DNA of 64,000 nt from Hymenobacter oligotrophus (lineage in GTDB: Bacteria > Bacteroidota > Bacteroidia > Cytophagales > Hymenobacteraceae): assembly GCF_003574965.1 (NCBI RefSeq), contig NZ_CP032317.1, forward strand, positions 3,224,001 to 3,288,000, in the 5' to 3' direction. This document shows, in pieces, positions 15,974 to 24,656 of the stretch. Position 1 is the first letter of the stretch. The number at the start of each line of letters is the position of its first letter. Made by a program: the position numbers and the translations under genes. Under the pieces are notes generated by a model. It was given only the letters and a program-made list of their open reading frames with translations, did no database searches and had not been told where the DNA came from.

Positions 15974-17161
15974 ATGAAACGAACCCTACTCCTGTGCCTG
16001 AGCCTGCTGCTGGCCCAAGTAGCGCTGGCCATTCCGGCGGGCATGGCCGTGCGCTCTGAGCGCGGCTTGCCTTTCCGGCTGCGCCTCGATGGCAACCGCA
16101 TTGGCAGCCGCTACGGCCTCACGCAAGTGCGCTTTGTGCGTCTCGCGCCGGGCTACCACTGGGCCGAGTTCCAGGTGCCCGCCAACGGCGGCGTGCTCAA
16201 CTACCGCACCCGCGTGCAGCTGCTGCCCGGCCGCGAAACCCGCTTTGTGTTGGTAACGCGCCGTGGCTACCCGCCGGTGCTGCAACGCTTCGATGAAGTG
16301 CCGCTGCCGGGTTGGGCCGGCGGGTATGGCCGCGGCCCGCAGCCGGCCTACGAGTACGGCTACCAGTGCGAGCCCACGCCCTACAGCGGCCCCAGCAACT
16401 GGCCCGTGCCCGGCACCCGCGACGATTGGTACGGCCGCGACGACGATGGCTACGGCAACAACGGTGGCTACGGCCGCGACCCGTACGAGCCGGTACCCGG
16501 CGGTTACGGCAACGGCGGTTACAGCAACAACTACCGCCACCTGATGACCCCGCAAGAAGCCGACGAACTGCTGCGCGCCATCCGGGCCCGCTCCTTCGAC
16601 GACGAAAAGGTGCAACTGGCCAAGCAGGCCATTGCCGAAAGCAACCTGCGCACCGACGACCTAGGGCGCCTGCTCAGCGGCTTTGGTTTCGACGAGGGCA
16701 AGGTGAAGCTGGCCAAGTACGCCTACCCGCGCCTCACCGATCGGCACAACTTCTACCAGATCTACAACCAATTTTCGTTCCGCGCGAGCATAAGCGAGCT
16801 GCAGCGCTTCGTGGAGGAATTTGCCGCGGCCGGCAACCCAAGCGGCGGCTACAACCCTGGCTACCGGCATTTGCTTGGCGCTTCGGATGTAGACCAGCTG
16901 CTAAAGGCCTTGCGGGCACGTTCGTTCGACGAGGAGCGGGTGCAGCTGGCAAAGCAAACCTTAGCCGAAAGTGACATCAGGGCCGAAGACCTGCGCCGCT
17001 TGCTCGGGGGCATTAGCTTCGACAGCTACAAAGTAGAGCTGGCCAAATACGCCTACTCGCACGTGTCGGATCGGCAAAATTTCCACCGCATTGCCGATGC
17101 TTTTACCTCGAGCCTGAGCATGCGCGAAGTGCAGCAGTACGTGACCGACAGCCGCGGCTAA
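15974..17161 (+). CDS. Secreted protein with two DUF4476 domains
   Basis: The 395-residue product has a Sec signal peptide (MKRTLLLCLSLLLAQVALA), an N-terminal beta-rich region (about residues 20-110), a Gly/Tyr/Asn/Asp-rich linker (about 115-188) and two tandem DUF4476 domains (about 190-290 and 300-390). The two copies share the pattern RARSFD(D/E)E(K/R)VQLAKQ...AES(N/D) and (V/E)KLAKYAY, so they arose by internal duplication. DUF4476 proteins are frequent in Bacteroidota and their function is unknown. The gene converges with DUF4293 over a 46-bp palindromic terminator. Confidence 0.85.
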   Translation: MKRTLLLCLSLLLAQVALAIPAGMAVRSERGLPFRLRLDGNRIGSRYGLTQVRFVRLAPGYHWAEFQVPANGGVLNYRTRVQLLPGRETRFVLVTRRGYPPVLQRFDEVPLPGWAGGYGRGPQPAYEYGYQCEPTPYSGPSNWPVPGTRDDWYGRDDDGYGNNGGYGRDPYEPVPGGYGNGGYSNNYRHLMTPQEADELLRAIRARSFDDEKVQLAKQAIAESNLRTDDLGRLLSGFGFDEGKVKLAKYAYPRLTDRHNFYQIYNQFSFRASISELQRFVEEFAAAGNPSGGYNPGYRHLLGASDVDQLLKALRARSFDEERVQLAKQTLAESDIRAEDLRRLLGGISFDSYKVELAKYAYSHVSDRQNFHRIADAFTSSLSMREVQQYVTDSRG

Positions 17162-17177
17162 ACAGCCCTAAGTGCCC

Positions 17178-17223
17178 CAACGCAACAGGCCCCGCAGCAC
17201 GTGCTGCGGGGCCTGTTGCGTTG
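17178..17223. terminator. 46-bp perfect palindrome, bidirectional terminator
   Basis: Two 23-bp arms (outer CAACGCAACAGGCCCC) meet without spacer at CACGTG between the convergent DUF4476 and DUF4293 genes. It lies 16 bp after one stop codon and 18 bp before the other. Confidence 0.85.
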
Positions 17224-17241
17224 CTACGGAAGGCGGCGCGA

Positions 17242-17709
17242 TTAGCGCAGGCGGTCCATCGAGCGCACCAGCTTTTCGTCGCGGCGGATGAAACGGTTGG
17301 CCAGCAGGTTGAGCAGCAGCGCCAGCGTGGGCAGGTAAAAACCCGCTTCGAACTCGCCCGGCATCTTTAGGTTCAGCATCCGCTCGCCGATGGAGGAGTA
17401 GTAGAAGCTGGCACCTAGGGTAGCCGCAATCAGCATGAGGTTGAGCGAGCCAAGCATGAGCTGCGTCATGCGCTTGCGGTACTGTAAGATTTCGATGAGG
17501 GCTACCAGCGCCGAAGCCGCCGCCAGGCCCGCAATGGCGTAGGTGCCCACCGGAGCTTGGCTGGGGTTGCTGGAGGTAATCTGCGTGGCCGTCATGGTCA
17601 GCGTTTGCTGCGTCTGCGGATCGGTTTTCGACCAGATGGGCAGGAAAAGCACGCAAGCCATGCTGATGGCCAGCAACAGTAAAAACACGCTTTGGATTCT
17701 TTGTATCAT
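17242..17709 (-). CDS. DUF4293 family membrane protein
   Basis: The 155-residue product begins MIQRIQSVFLLLLAISM and contains four hydrophobic segments (about residues 5-25, 55-75, 85-105, 120-138), the standard layout of DUF4293, a Bacteroidota-specific inner-membrane family of unknown function. The C-terminus is basic (RFIRRDEKLVRSMDRLR). A -7 box on the same strand (TACTTTTG, 17756-17749) precedes it, and it is divergent from the thiolase gene. Confidence 0.9.
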   Translation of the reverse strand: MIQRIQSVFLLLLAISMACVLFLPIWSKTDPQTQQTLTMTATQITSSNPSQAPVGTYAIAGLAAASALVALIEILQYRKRMTQLMLGSLNLMLIAATLGASFYYSSIGERMLNLKMPGEFEAGFYLPTLALLLNLLANRFIRRDEKLVRSMDRLR

Positions 17710-17748
17710 CTTTGTGGTTATGGGCTAAATCCGGCTTTGTTAGGCCGG

Positions 17749-17756
17749 CAAAAGTA
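17749..17756 (-). promoter_or_regulatory. -7 box of the DUF4293 gene
   Basis: The minus strand reads TACTTTTG, an exact TAnnTTTG match, 40 bp before the ATG at 17709. No convincing -33 element was seen. Confidence 0.5.
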
Positions 17757-17788
17757 GCCAAAAGACTCCGCTAACCCGCATTTATCCA

Positions 17789-18991
17789 ATGCCTGAATCA
17801 TATATCGTCGACGCGGTGCGTACGCCCGTTGGCAAATTTGGTGGCGCGCTCAGCGCCGTGCGCCCCGACGACCTGGCCGCCGTAGTACTGCGCGAACTGC
17901 TGCGCCGCAACAACACCATCGACCCGAAATTGGTGGAAGACGTGATTATGGGCGCCGCCAACCAGGCAGGCGAAGACAACCGCAACGTAGCCCGCATGGC
18001 CGGACTGCTAGCGGGCCTGCCCGCCAGCGTAGCCGGCGTAACGGTAAACCGCCTGTGCGCCTCGGGCCTGCAGAGCATCATCGACGCCACGCGGGCCGTG
18101 CGCTCCGGCGACGGCGACGTGTACCTGGCCGGCGGCTCCGAGAGCATGACCCGCGCGCCGTTTGTAATGGCGAAGTCGGAAACCGCTTTCGGCCGCGACT
18201 TCACCGCCCACGATACTACCCTGGGCTGGCGCTTCGTGAACCCGAAGCTGGCCAAGATGCACCACCCGTACTCGATGGGCGAAACCGCCGAGAACGTGGC
18301 CAAGAAGTATGGCATCACGCGCGAAGAGCAAGACGAGTGGGCGTTTGAATCGCAGCGCAAATACCAGCGCGCGTTCGAAAAAGGCCGCTTCCGCCGCGAA
18401 ATCGTGCCCGTGTTTGTGGCCCAGCCCAAAACCGAGGCCGTGATGTTCGATACCGACGAACACCCGCGCCTCACCTCGCTCGAAAAGCTGGCTACGCTGA
18501 AGCCCGCCTTTAACCCCACCGAGGGTTCGGTTACGGCCGGTAACTCGTCGGGCATTAACGACGGTGCCGCTGCCACGATGGTAGTGAGCGAGGAGATGGT
18601 AAAGCGCCTAGGTCTGAAGCCGCTGGCCCGTGTGGTATCCACGGCCGTAGCCGGGGTCGATCCGGCCATTATGGGCGTTGGCCCGGTGCCGGCCACCCAA
18701 AAAGCCCTGCAGCGCGCCGGCCTCACGGTAAACGACCTCGACCTGATTGAGCTGAACGAGGCCTTTGCTGCCCAGGTAATTGCCTGCTGCCGCGACCTAG
18801 ACCTCGACCCGAGCAAAATCAACGTGAATGGCGGCTCCATTGCCATTGGCCACCCCCTAGGTGCTTCGGGTGCCCGCATCACGGCCACCTTGCTGCACGA
18901 AATGCAGCGCCGCGAAGGTGTGCGCTACGGTTTGGCCACCATGTGCGTAGGCGTAGGCCAGGGCGCTGCCGTTATCTACGAAAAGCTTTAA
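17789..18991 (+). CDS. Acetyl-CoA C-acyltransferase (thiolase), 3-oxoadipyl-CoA thiolase-like
   Basis: The 400-residue product has all thiolase landmarks: the nucleophile Cys90 in NRLCASG, the GHPLGASG loop with His355, and the second catalytic Cys386 in CVGVGQGAAV. It would cleave 3-oxoacyl-CoA with CoA to release acetyl-CoA. The N-terminus (AVRTPVGKFGGALSAVRPDDLAA) looks most like PcaF/PaaJ-type thiolases, but no aromatic-degradation genes are nearby, so general beta-oxidation is equally possible. A GNAT gene follows 11 bp downstream, probably co-transcribed. Confidence 0.92.
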   Translation: MPESYIVDAVRTPVGKFGGALSAVRPDDLAAVVLRELLRRNNTIDPKLVEDVIMGAANQAGEDNRNVARMAGLLAGLPASVAGVTVNRLCASGLQSIIDATRAVRSGDGDVYLAGGSESMTRAPFVMAKSETAFGRDFTAHDTTLGWRFVNPKLAKMHHPYSMGETAENVAKKYGITREEQDEWAFESQRKYQRAFEKGRFRREIVPVFVAQPKTEAVMFDTDEHPRLTSLEKLATLKPAFNPTEGSVTAGNSSGINDGAAATMVVSEEMVKRLGLKPLARVVSTAVAGVDPAIMGVGPVPATQKALQRAGLTVNDLDLIELNEAFAAQVIACCRDLDLDPSKINVNGGSIAIGHPLGASGARITATLLHEMQRREGVRYGLATMCVGVGQGAAVIYEKL

Positions 18992-19002
18992 AGCCCTGCC
19001 GC

Positions 19003-19563
19003 ATGCATAGCGCCCCTGCTACCGAGTTGTTGCGGCCCACGCTGCCACTGCCGGTAGCCGGGGCGCGTTTGCGTCCGTTCGGAGCGGCCGATGCACCCGC
19101 CTTGGCCCGCCACGCCAACGACCGCGGCATTAGGCTGAACCTGCGCGACCGGTTTCCGCACCCGTATTCCTTGGCCGATGCCGAGTGGTACGTGCGGTTT
19201 GTGCAAGCCGAAGGCGCTGCCGACATACACTTGTGCATTGAGGTAGACGGTGCCGCCGCCGGCAGCATCAGCGTGTTGTTCAAAGACGACATCAACCGCC
19301 GCGAAGCCGAAATTGGTTACTGGCTGGGGCGGCCGTACTGGGGTAGGGGCATTGCTTCGGCTGCTACCAAGGTGCTGTCGGACTATGCCTTGGCAAACTT
19401 CGACATCTGCCGCCTGTACGCGAGTGTTTTCGAGTACAATCCCGCCTCGGGGCGCGTGTTGGAAAAAGCCGGTTTCACGCTCGAAGCGCGCCTGCGTAAG
19501 AGCATTACCAAAGATGGACGGACCGTGGATGGCTTGCTGTACGCTCTGGTTAAGGAAGAATGA
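19003..19563 (+). CDS. GNAT-family N-acetyltransferase (RimJ-like)
   Basis: The 186-residue product fits the Acetyltransf_3 type of GNAT: RPFGAADAPALARHAND near the N-terminus, EIGYWLGRPYWGRGIA with the acetyl-CoA pyrophosphate-binding loop, and NPASGRVLEKAGFTLEARLRKSI near the C-terminus. The start was set at the ATG 11 bp after the thiolase stop; the frame is open further upstream inside the thiolase gene. The substrate is unknown; such enzymes often modify protein N-termini or small amines. Confidence 0.87.
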   Translation: MHSAPATELLRPTLPLPVAGARLRPFGAADAPALARHANDRGIRLNLRDRFPHPYSLADAEWYVRFVQAEGAADIHLCIEVDGAAAGSISVLFKDDINRREAEIGYWLGRPYWGRGIASAATKVLSDYALANFDICRLYASVFEYNPASGRVLEKAGFTLEARLRKSITKDGRTVDGLLYALVKEE

Positions 19564-19662
19564 GAAATGAAGAAGGAGGATTTGCTTTGTTTCCCGTCTG
19601 CTTACCCGCGCGAGCCGCTTAACTTCTGATCTTCCTTCCTCATTCCTCCTTCTTCCTTCTCC
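19554..19662. repeat. Word-repeat inverted spacer B (purine/pyrimidine type)
   Basis: The left half carries GAAGAAGGAGGA (19569-19580) after GAATGAGAAAT; the right half carries its exact reverse complement TCCTCCTTCTTC (19644-19655) inside a longer CCTTCCTCATTCC stretch. The arms reach into the GNAT 3' end and abut the TTG start of truA. Confidence 0.7.
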
Positions 19663-20487
19663 TTGCGCTACTTTCTCGAACTCGCTTACGACGGCACCCG
19701 CTACTGCGGCTGGCAAACGCAGCCCAACGCCTTAAGCGTACAGCAAGAGCTGGACCGCTGCCTTTCGCAGGTGCTGCGGCAGCCGGTGTATAGCCTAGGT
19801 AGCGGCCGCACCGATGCCGGCGTGCACGCCAGCCACCAGGTGGCGCACTTCGATGCCGAGCTGCCCGCGCACCTTAACGAGGAGCAGCTAGTATATCGCC
19901 TCAACCGCGCCTTGCCACCCGACATTGGGGTGTACGCGGTTACCCCGGTGCAGCCCGATGCCCACGCCCGCTATGGGGCCGTGGCGCGTTCCTACGAGTA
20001 CCACGTGGTGCTGCGCCGCGACCCGTTCCGGCGCGACCAAGCCCTGTGGCTCGACAAAGCGCCGAACGTTGAAGCCATGAACGAAGCCGCGCAGTACCTC
20101 CTAGGTCAGCGCGACTTTACGAGCTTCTCGAAAACCAAGGGCGCCGAGACGCATTATGTGTGCTGGGTGCACGAGGCCGGCTGGCACCCCACGCCGCACG
20201 GGCTGATGTTCCTCATTCGGGCCAACCGTTTTGTGCGCGGCATGGTGCGGCTGGTGGTGGGCACCTTGCTCGATGTAGGCCGCGGCCGCCTTACGCCCGC
20301 ACAATTCGCCGAGATATTGCACCGCCAAGAGCGCATAGCCGCCAGCGGTGCCGCGCCGGCGCACGGGCTGTTTCTGAGCCGCGTGGAGTACCCGCCGGAA
20401 ACGTTGCTGCCCGGGCACGAGCCGGCCGAGAAGCCGTTTTTCATCACCGACGCTGATTTGCAGCCGTTTTACTGGCAGCAGAAGTAG
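19663..20487 (+). CDS. truA: tRNA pseudouridine(38-40) synthase
   Basis: The 274-residue product begins at a TTG and reads RYFLELAYDGTRYCGWQ, the classic TruA N-terminus. The catalytic Asp51 lies in GSGRTDAGVHA, and the C-terminal half has DFTSFSK and NRFVRGMVRLVVGTLLDVG. It isomerises uridines 38-40 in the anticodon arm of many tRNAs. No ATG exists near the alignment start, so TTG is well supported. A 38-residue C-terminal tail extends past the usual end (after LFLSRVEYP). It converges with a low-GC hypothetical gene. Confidence 0.95.
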   Translation: MRYFLELAYDGTRYCGWQTQPNALSVQQELDRCLSQVLRQPVYSLGSGRTDAGVHASHQVAHFDAELPAHLNEEQLVYRLNRALPPDIGVYAVTPVQPDAHARYGAVARSYEYHVVLRRDPFRRDQALWLDKAPNVEAMNEAAQYLLGQRDFTSFSKTKGAETHYVCWVHEAGWHPTPHGLMFLIRANRFVRGMVRLVVGTLLDVGRGRLTPAQFAEILHRQERIAASGAAPAHGLFLSRVEYPPETLLPGHEPAEKPFFITDADLQPFYWQQK

Positions 20488-20566
20488 CAACGGGGCGGTC
20501 CTAAGCTTGCGAGGCTACAGATTCAATCTGTAAATGATTATTGGCAAGCTAATGATTAACAATTGG

Positions 20567-21127
20567 TTAGTTTGCTTGCCTTGTCAGGAAGAAAAACTCG
20601 CGTTCTAAGTAGTGCTTCATTTTTGATAGAAGTCGACGCATCAGCAGGTAAGGCAGCACAACGAAGATTGAGGCATGAAGTAGGGCAACCAACAGTAGTG
20701 TTGGCTTGGAATCGAGTGCCTGAATCACCAGAAAGGCATAGAAAATAAACAGCATCCCGTAAAGGGCATAGAACAAAGGGTGAAAGGCATTGAGCTCCAA
20801 TTTCACAACGCATCCATCTTCTGCAGATAGAACCGCTCCTTCGACCTTTATCAGAGTGAGACTATTACGTTCGAATGACCTGGCTCGGCGGCGAATGGTA
20901 AACCAGTCGGGGCCAACATTACCGGTAAATTCCCTGTTAAAGGAGTAATTAGCCTCAACAGCTGAATACCGAGGGCTGGAAGGGCGTTGTTCTGTAGCGG
21001 ATGCCAGTCTGGTAATGAATTGCTCTTGTTCAATTGGCAAGCTCAGAACCATATCATGCACAAGCTTCAACTTGCGCAACGTGTCCTTGGAAATCACAGA
21101 GAATGAAGGTGGTGCTTTAGATGACAA
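20567..21127 (-). CDS. Hypothetical membrane protein in a low-GC segment
   Basis: The 186-residue product is not recognised. It has a basic N-terminal region, a mixed alpha/beta middle and two hydrophobic segments (about residues 118-137 and 142-163), followed by a Lys/Arg-rich end (RRLLSKMKHYLEREFFFLTRQ). The gene is clearly more AT-rich than its neighbours, uses AT-ending codons, and no CCTAGG occurs between 20106 and 22037, one of the longer gaps in the window. This suggests a recent acquisition or a fast-evolving orphan. It could be a PH-domain-like membrane protein, but that is only a shape-based guess. Confidence 0.6.
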   Translation of the reverse strand: MSSKAPPSFSVISKDTLRKLKLVHDMVLSLPIEQEQFITRLASATEQRPSSPRYSAVEANYSFNREFTGNVGPDWFTIRRRARSFERNSLTLIKVEGAVLSAEDGCVVKLELNAFHPLFYALYGMLFIFYAFLVIQALDSKPTLLLVALLHASIFVVLPYLLMRRLLSKMKHYLEREFFFLTRQAN

Positions 21128-21243
21128 ATCTAGTCATCATTCTCCAAGCATGCCGCTAGAAGGCTAGTCGTGTAACTTGCGTCCTGCTTGGGCGGTTTAC
21201 CGCCTACGTTTCTTTCCTAGCCTTTCATTCCCACCCGCTGCCC

Positions 21244-23022
21244 GTGGAGTCTGCTGCTACTGCTACATCCGCCAAAGCTGGCAATATCTTCGACTGGCAA
21301 GTGCTCAGCCGCTTGCTGGTGTACATCCGGCCGTACCGCGGCACTTTTGCGCTGCTCATCTTCCTTACCATTGCCACGGCCGTGCTGGGTACGGTGCGCC
21401 CGTTCCTCATTCAGCAAATGGTGGACGTGCAGATCAGCAACGGCGACTGGCCCGGGCTGAACCGCATGTTTGCCTGGCTGCTAGGCATACTCGTGGCCCA
21501 CACCGGTGTTAGCTATCTGCAAACCTACTACGGCGGCTGGTTGGGGCAGTACATCGTGCGCGATATCCGCGTCGACCTTTACCAACACATCCTCAACCTG
21601 CGCCTGCAGTTCTTCGACCGCACACCCATTGGGGTGCTGGTAACGCGCAACATCTCCGACGTAGAAACCCTCTCGGACGTGTTCAGCGAAGGCTTGGCGG
21701 CCATGATTGGCGACATCCTGCAGTTGGTGTTCATCATGGCCTTCATGTTTTACATCGATTGGCGTCTGACGTTGGTGAGCCTCTCGGTGATTCCGCCGCT
21801 GCTGCTGAGCACGTACGTGTTCAAGGAGAAGGTAAAAAAGTCATTTCAGGAAGTACGCACGGCCGTGGCCAACCTCAACGCCTTCGTGCAGGAGCACCTC
21901 ACGGGCATGGGCATCGTGCAGATTTTTGGCAACGAGGAGCGCGAGTTTCGCAAGTTCGAGAAGCTGAACCAGGAGCACACCCGCGCCAACATTCGCTCGG
22001 TGTTGTACTACTCGGTTTACTTCCCGGTGGCCGAAGTCCTAGGTGCCATTGGCGTGGGCTTGCTGGTGTGGTACGCCGCGCAGGGCCAGATTGAGGGCAC
22101 CATTTCGAAGGGGGCACTCATTGCCTTCATCATGTACAACTCGCTGTTCTTCCGGCCCATTCGGCAAATTGCCGACCGCTTCAATACGCTGCAGCTGGGC
22201 CTAGTGAGCACCGAGCGTTTGCTGAAGCTGCTCGACAGCAAGGAGTTTATCCCGAACGAAGGCACGCGCCAGCCCGCCACCTTGCGCGGCGAGGTTGATT
22301 TCCGCCACGTGTGGTTTGCCTATAATGAGCCCGAGTGGGTGCTTAAGGATATCAACTTCGAGGTAAAAGCCGGGCAAACCATTGCTTTCGTGGGCGCTAC
22401 CGGCGCCGGTAAAACCAGCATCATCAACCTGCTATCGCGCTTCTACGACATTCAGCGCGGCGAAATTTGTGTGGATGGGCATGACTTGCGCGAGTACGAC
22501 CTGAAGGCTTTGCGCCGCCACATTGCAGTCGTGTTGCAGGATGTGTTCCTGTTCAACGGCACCATCCAGGACAACATTACCCTAGGCGACCAAAGCATCA
22601 CGGAGGAGCAAGTGTGGGCTTCGGCCCGGCTCGTGGGGGCCGATAAGTTTATTGAGCGCCTGCCCGGTGGGCTGCAGTATAAGGTGATGGAGCGGGGCTC
22701 GACGCTGTCGGTAGGCCAGCGGCAGCTCATCAGCTTCGTGCGCGCTTTGGTGTACGACCCGCGCATCATCATCCTGGACGAAGCTACCTCGTCGGTCGAC
22801 TCCGAAACCGAGGAGATGATTCAAGACGCCATCGAAAAGCTGATGCAGGGCCGCACCTCGCTGGTAATTGCCCACCGCCTCAGCACCATTCAAAAAGCCG
22901 ACCGCATCATCGTGCTCGACCGTGGTGAAATAAAGGAAAGCGGCCCGCACGAGGAGTTGCTGCGCCTGGGTGGGTACTACGCCCAGCTTTATCAGATGCA
23001 GTATTTAGTCAGTGAACAATAA
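21244..23022 (+). CDS. ABC transporter, fused permease and ATPase (MsbA-like)
   Basis: The 592-residue half-transporter starts at GTG. Six transmembrane helices occupy about residues 30-310; the ATPase domain has Walker A GATGAGKT (384-391), signature LSVGQ (from 488) and Walker B ending in Asp512-Glu513. It would act as a dimer exporting lipids, lipid A or drugs from the inner membrane; the substrate is unknown. The signature has Val instead of the more common Gly (LSGGQ), as seen in some exporters. A related but distinct exporter is encoded at 26598-28382. Confidence 0.92.
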   Translation: MESAATATSAKAGNIFDWQVLSRLLVYIRPYRGTFALLIFLTIATAVLGTVRPFLIQQMVDVQISNGDWPGLNRMFAWLLGILVAHTGVSYLQTYYGGWLGQYIVRDIRVDLYQHILNLRLQFFDRTPIGVLVTRNISDVETLSDVFSEGLAAMIGDILQLVFIMAFMFYIDWRLTLVSLSVIPPLLLSTYVFKEKVKKSFQEVRTAVANLNAFVQEHLTGMGIVQIFGNEEREFRKFEKLNQEHTRANIRSVLYYSVYFPVAEVLGAIGVGLLVWYAAQGQIEGTISKGALIAFIMYNSLFFRPIRQIADRFNTLQLGLVSTERLLKLLDSKEFIPNEGTRQPATLRGEVDFRHVWFAYNEPEWVLKDINFEVKAGQTIAFVGATGAGKTSIINLLSRFYDIQRGEICVDGHDLREYDLKALRRHIAVVLQDVFLFNGTIQDNITLGDQSITEEQVWASARLVGADKFIERLPGGLQYKVMERGSTLSVGQRQLISFVRALVYDPRIIILDEATSSVDSETEEMIQDAIEKLMQGRTSLVIAHRLSTIQKADRIIVLDRGEIKESGPHEELLRLGGYYAQLYQMQYLVSEQ

Positions 23023-23122
23023 ACGATTATCAATGAGCAGTTACCAGCAAGCAACTCCATGGTAATTGCTCACTGATAATTACCCATTGTTCATTGCTCA
23101 TTGATAATTGTTCAATACCCAA
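23013..23122. repeat. Word-repeat inverted spacer C
   Basis: ATTATCAATGAGCA (23026-23039) is repeated exactly in inverted form as TGCTCATTGATAAT (23095-23108), with further words such as TGCTCACTGATAAT and TTGTTCATTG between. The left arm includes the last codons and stop of the ABC transporter gene (GAACAATAA); the right arm ends 14 bp before the ATG of the next gene. Confidence 0.75.
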
Positions 23123-23644
23123 ATGTCTCGTTGGTTTTTCATCATTGGCGGCGTGTTGCTGTCGGTTTTTGCGGCGGTGTATGCCTACTTAGGTGGTTTT
23201 GCTACGGCGCAGGTTGAGCAGCTCACCACGCCGCAGCCCATTTACCTAGCCGGGCGCTACTACGAGGGCATCCCCGATCAGAACTTCGCCAAGCTCTTCA
23301 GCCAAACCAACGAGCTGTACCGCGCTGGTACGCTCAAAGGCACCCTCGGCAACATTTACTACAACGACCCCGAGAAGGAAGGGCAGGAGGTAAAAGCCTT
23401 CGTTGGGGTGGTGGTGCCCGATACCACCAGCCAGCAACTGCCCGTAGGCTACTCGTTCCGGGCTTTGCCGGCTGGGCAGCGCGTGCTGCGCGCCCGCGTA
23501 AAGGCCAGCTTTATGCTGGCCCCGGGCAAGTTGTACCCCGCCCTCAAGGACGCCGTGAAGGAGCGTAAGCTCCAAACGCAGAGCGTCTTCGTGGAACAAT
23601 TCCCCGAAGACGCTCCGTCAGAAATGCTGGTAGTGCTAAAGTAG
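23123..23644 (+). CDS. Hypothetical membrane-anchored protein (possible GyrI-like domain)
   Basis: The 173-residue product starts MSRWFFIIGGVLLSVFAAVYAYLGGF, a single N-terminal membrane anchor or uncleaved signal, followed by a soluble domain of about 140 residues with alternating beta/alpha character (TAQVEQLTTPQPIYLAGRYYEG...). The fold pattern resembles GyrI/SRPBCC-like small-molecule binding domains, with low certainty. The frame is open from a TTG at 23108, but the ATG at 23123 gives a clean anchor. The gene converges with an outer-membrane protein gene. Confidence 0.68.
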   Translation: MSRWFFIIGGVLLSVFAAVYAYLGGFATAQVEQLTTPQPIYLAGRYYEGIPDQNFAKLFSQTNELYRAGTLKGTLGNIYYNDPEKEGQEVKAFVGVVVPDTTSQQLPVGYSFRALPAGQRVLRARVKASFMLAPGKLYPALKDAVKERKLQTQSVFVEQFPEDAPSEMLVVLK

Positions 23645-23668
23645 GCGCTCCAACTAATTGGGTTGCTG

Positions 23669-24325
23669 CTAGCGGCCTAGGTACAGCGAGGCACCTAGGG
23701 CAAAGTTGCGCAAGCTGAGGTTGGCCGCAAACGAGCGGCTGGTGAACTCCTGGCGCTCCACCCGGCTGTTGGAAGGCTGTTCCTGCTTGTTGCGGAAATA
23801 CGAGTAGCCGATGTTGCCAAACGAGGCCTCAATGCCCACCTTGGGCACCGGGAAGTACACCACGCCGGGCGTAAACTCGGCGTAGCCACCGCGGCCGTGG
23901 TAGTTGAAGCGCGGATCGGTTGCCTTGTACTTGTCCCAATTTTCGCGGTAGCCGGCACCTAGGGTACCTACCAGGCCAAACTGGCTTTCGCCAAACATTT
24001 TGTAGTAGCGCACAAACGGGCCCACCGACAGCTCCAGAAAGCGACGGGTATCTTCCTCGGTGGCTTGGTACTTATCGGCATCGAGGGCAGCGTTGATGCC
24101 CAAGGCCAGGTTGTCGCTAATGAAGTAGCCCGCCTGCGGGCCGAACGATACGCTGCGCCTGTTGCTTTCGGTGCCCGAGGTGTTGGGCAAAATAGGCTCG
24201 GCGCCCGAGGAACTGCGCGAATAGGCCGCGCTGCCGCCCAACAAAACGGTGCCAGCCGGTATTTGTGCTTGTGCGTTGATAGCGGTTGCGCCCGTCAGCA
24301 GGGCTGCCCATCCAAGAACTTTCAT
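23669..24325 (-). CDS. Outer membrane beta-barrel protein
   Basis: The 218-residue product has a signal peptide (MKVLGWAALLTGATAINAQA) and then alternating amphipathic strands typical of small OmpW/OMP_b-brl barrels: SFGPQAGYFISDNLALGINA, ELSVGPFVRYYK, GLVGTLGAGY, FTPGVVYFPVP and the C-terminal strand FALGASLYLGR. The frame stays open to 24415, but the signal peptide begins at the ATG at 24325. Its role, porin-like or structural, cannot be told. Confidence 0.83.
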   Translation of the reverse strand: MKVLGWAALLTGATAINAQAQIPAGTVLLGGSAAYSRSSSGAEPILPNTSGTESNRRSVSFGPQAGYFISDNLALGINAALDADKYQATEEDTRRFLELSVGPFVRYYKMFGESQFGLVGTLGAGYRENWDKYKATDPRFNYHGRGGYAEFTPGVVYFPVPKVGIEASFGNIGYSYFRNKQEQPSNSRVERQEFTSRSFAANLSLRNFALGASLYLGR

Positions 24326-24462
24326 GGGTAAACAACAATATAGTGTGACATAGATGTTGCGCCGCTTATCCAACTTCCTTGCCAAAACTATTGTCGAGGT
24401 GTCAACGACTGGCAAAATAGTTCCGACCTGAGGCGGGTTATGAGCTTTTTAAAGGCGTGAAA

Positions 24463-24500
24463 ACAAAAAAGCCCGCCGAACTAGCTGTTCGGCGGGCTTT
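24463..24500 (-). terminator. Terminator of the tRNA-Pro pair
   Basis: On the minus strand AGCCCGCCGAAC/GTTCGGCGGGCT with loop TAGCT is followed by TTTTTTG, directly downstream of tRNA-Pro(GGG). Confidence 0.85.
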
Positions 24501-24502
24501 CG

Positions 24503-24576
24503 TCGGAGTGGCAGGATTCGAACCTGCGACCTCCAGCACCCCATGCTGGCGCGATACCAGGCTACGCTACACCCCG
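24503..24576 (-). tRNA. tRNA-Pro (anticodon GGG)
   Basis: A 74-nt cloverleaf: acceptor CGGGGTG/CACTCCG, anticodon stem CCAGC/GCTGG with loop ATGGGGT (anticodon GGG), T-arm GCAGGTTCGAATCCTGC. Discriminator A; CCA not encoded. It is second of a tandem pair. Confidence 0.96.
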
Positions 24577-24656
24577 AGCGTGGCGCCTTTCGGGAAGGCG
24601 GCCTTCACATTGTCCAAGAAAAAAGCCCTGGTATTAGCTTCTTTCTTATTGCGTAG

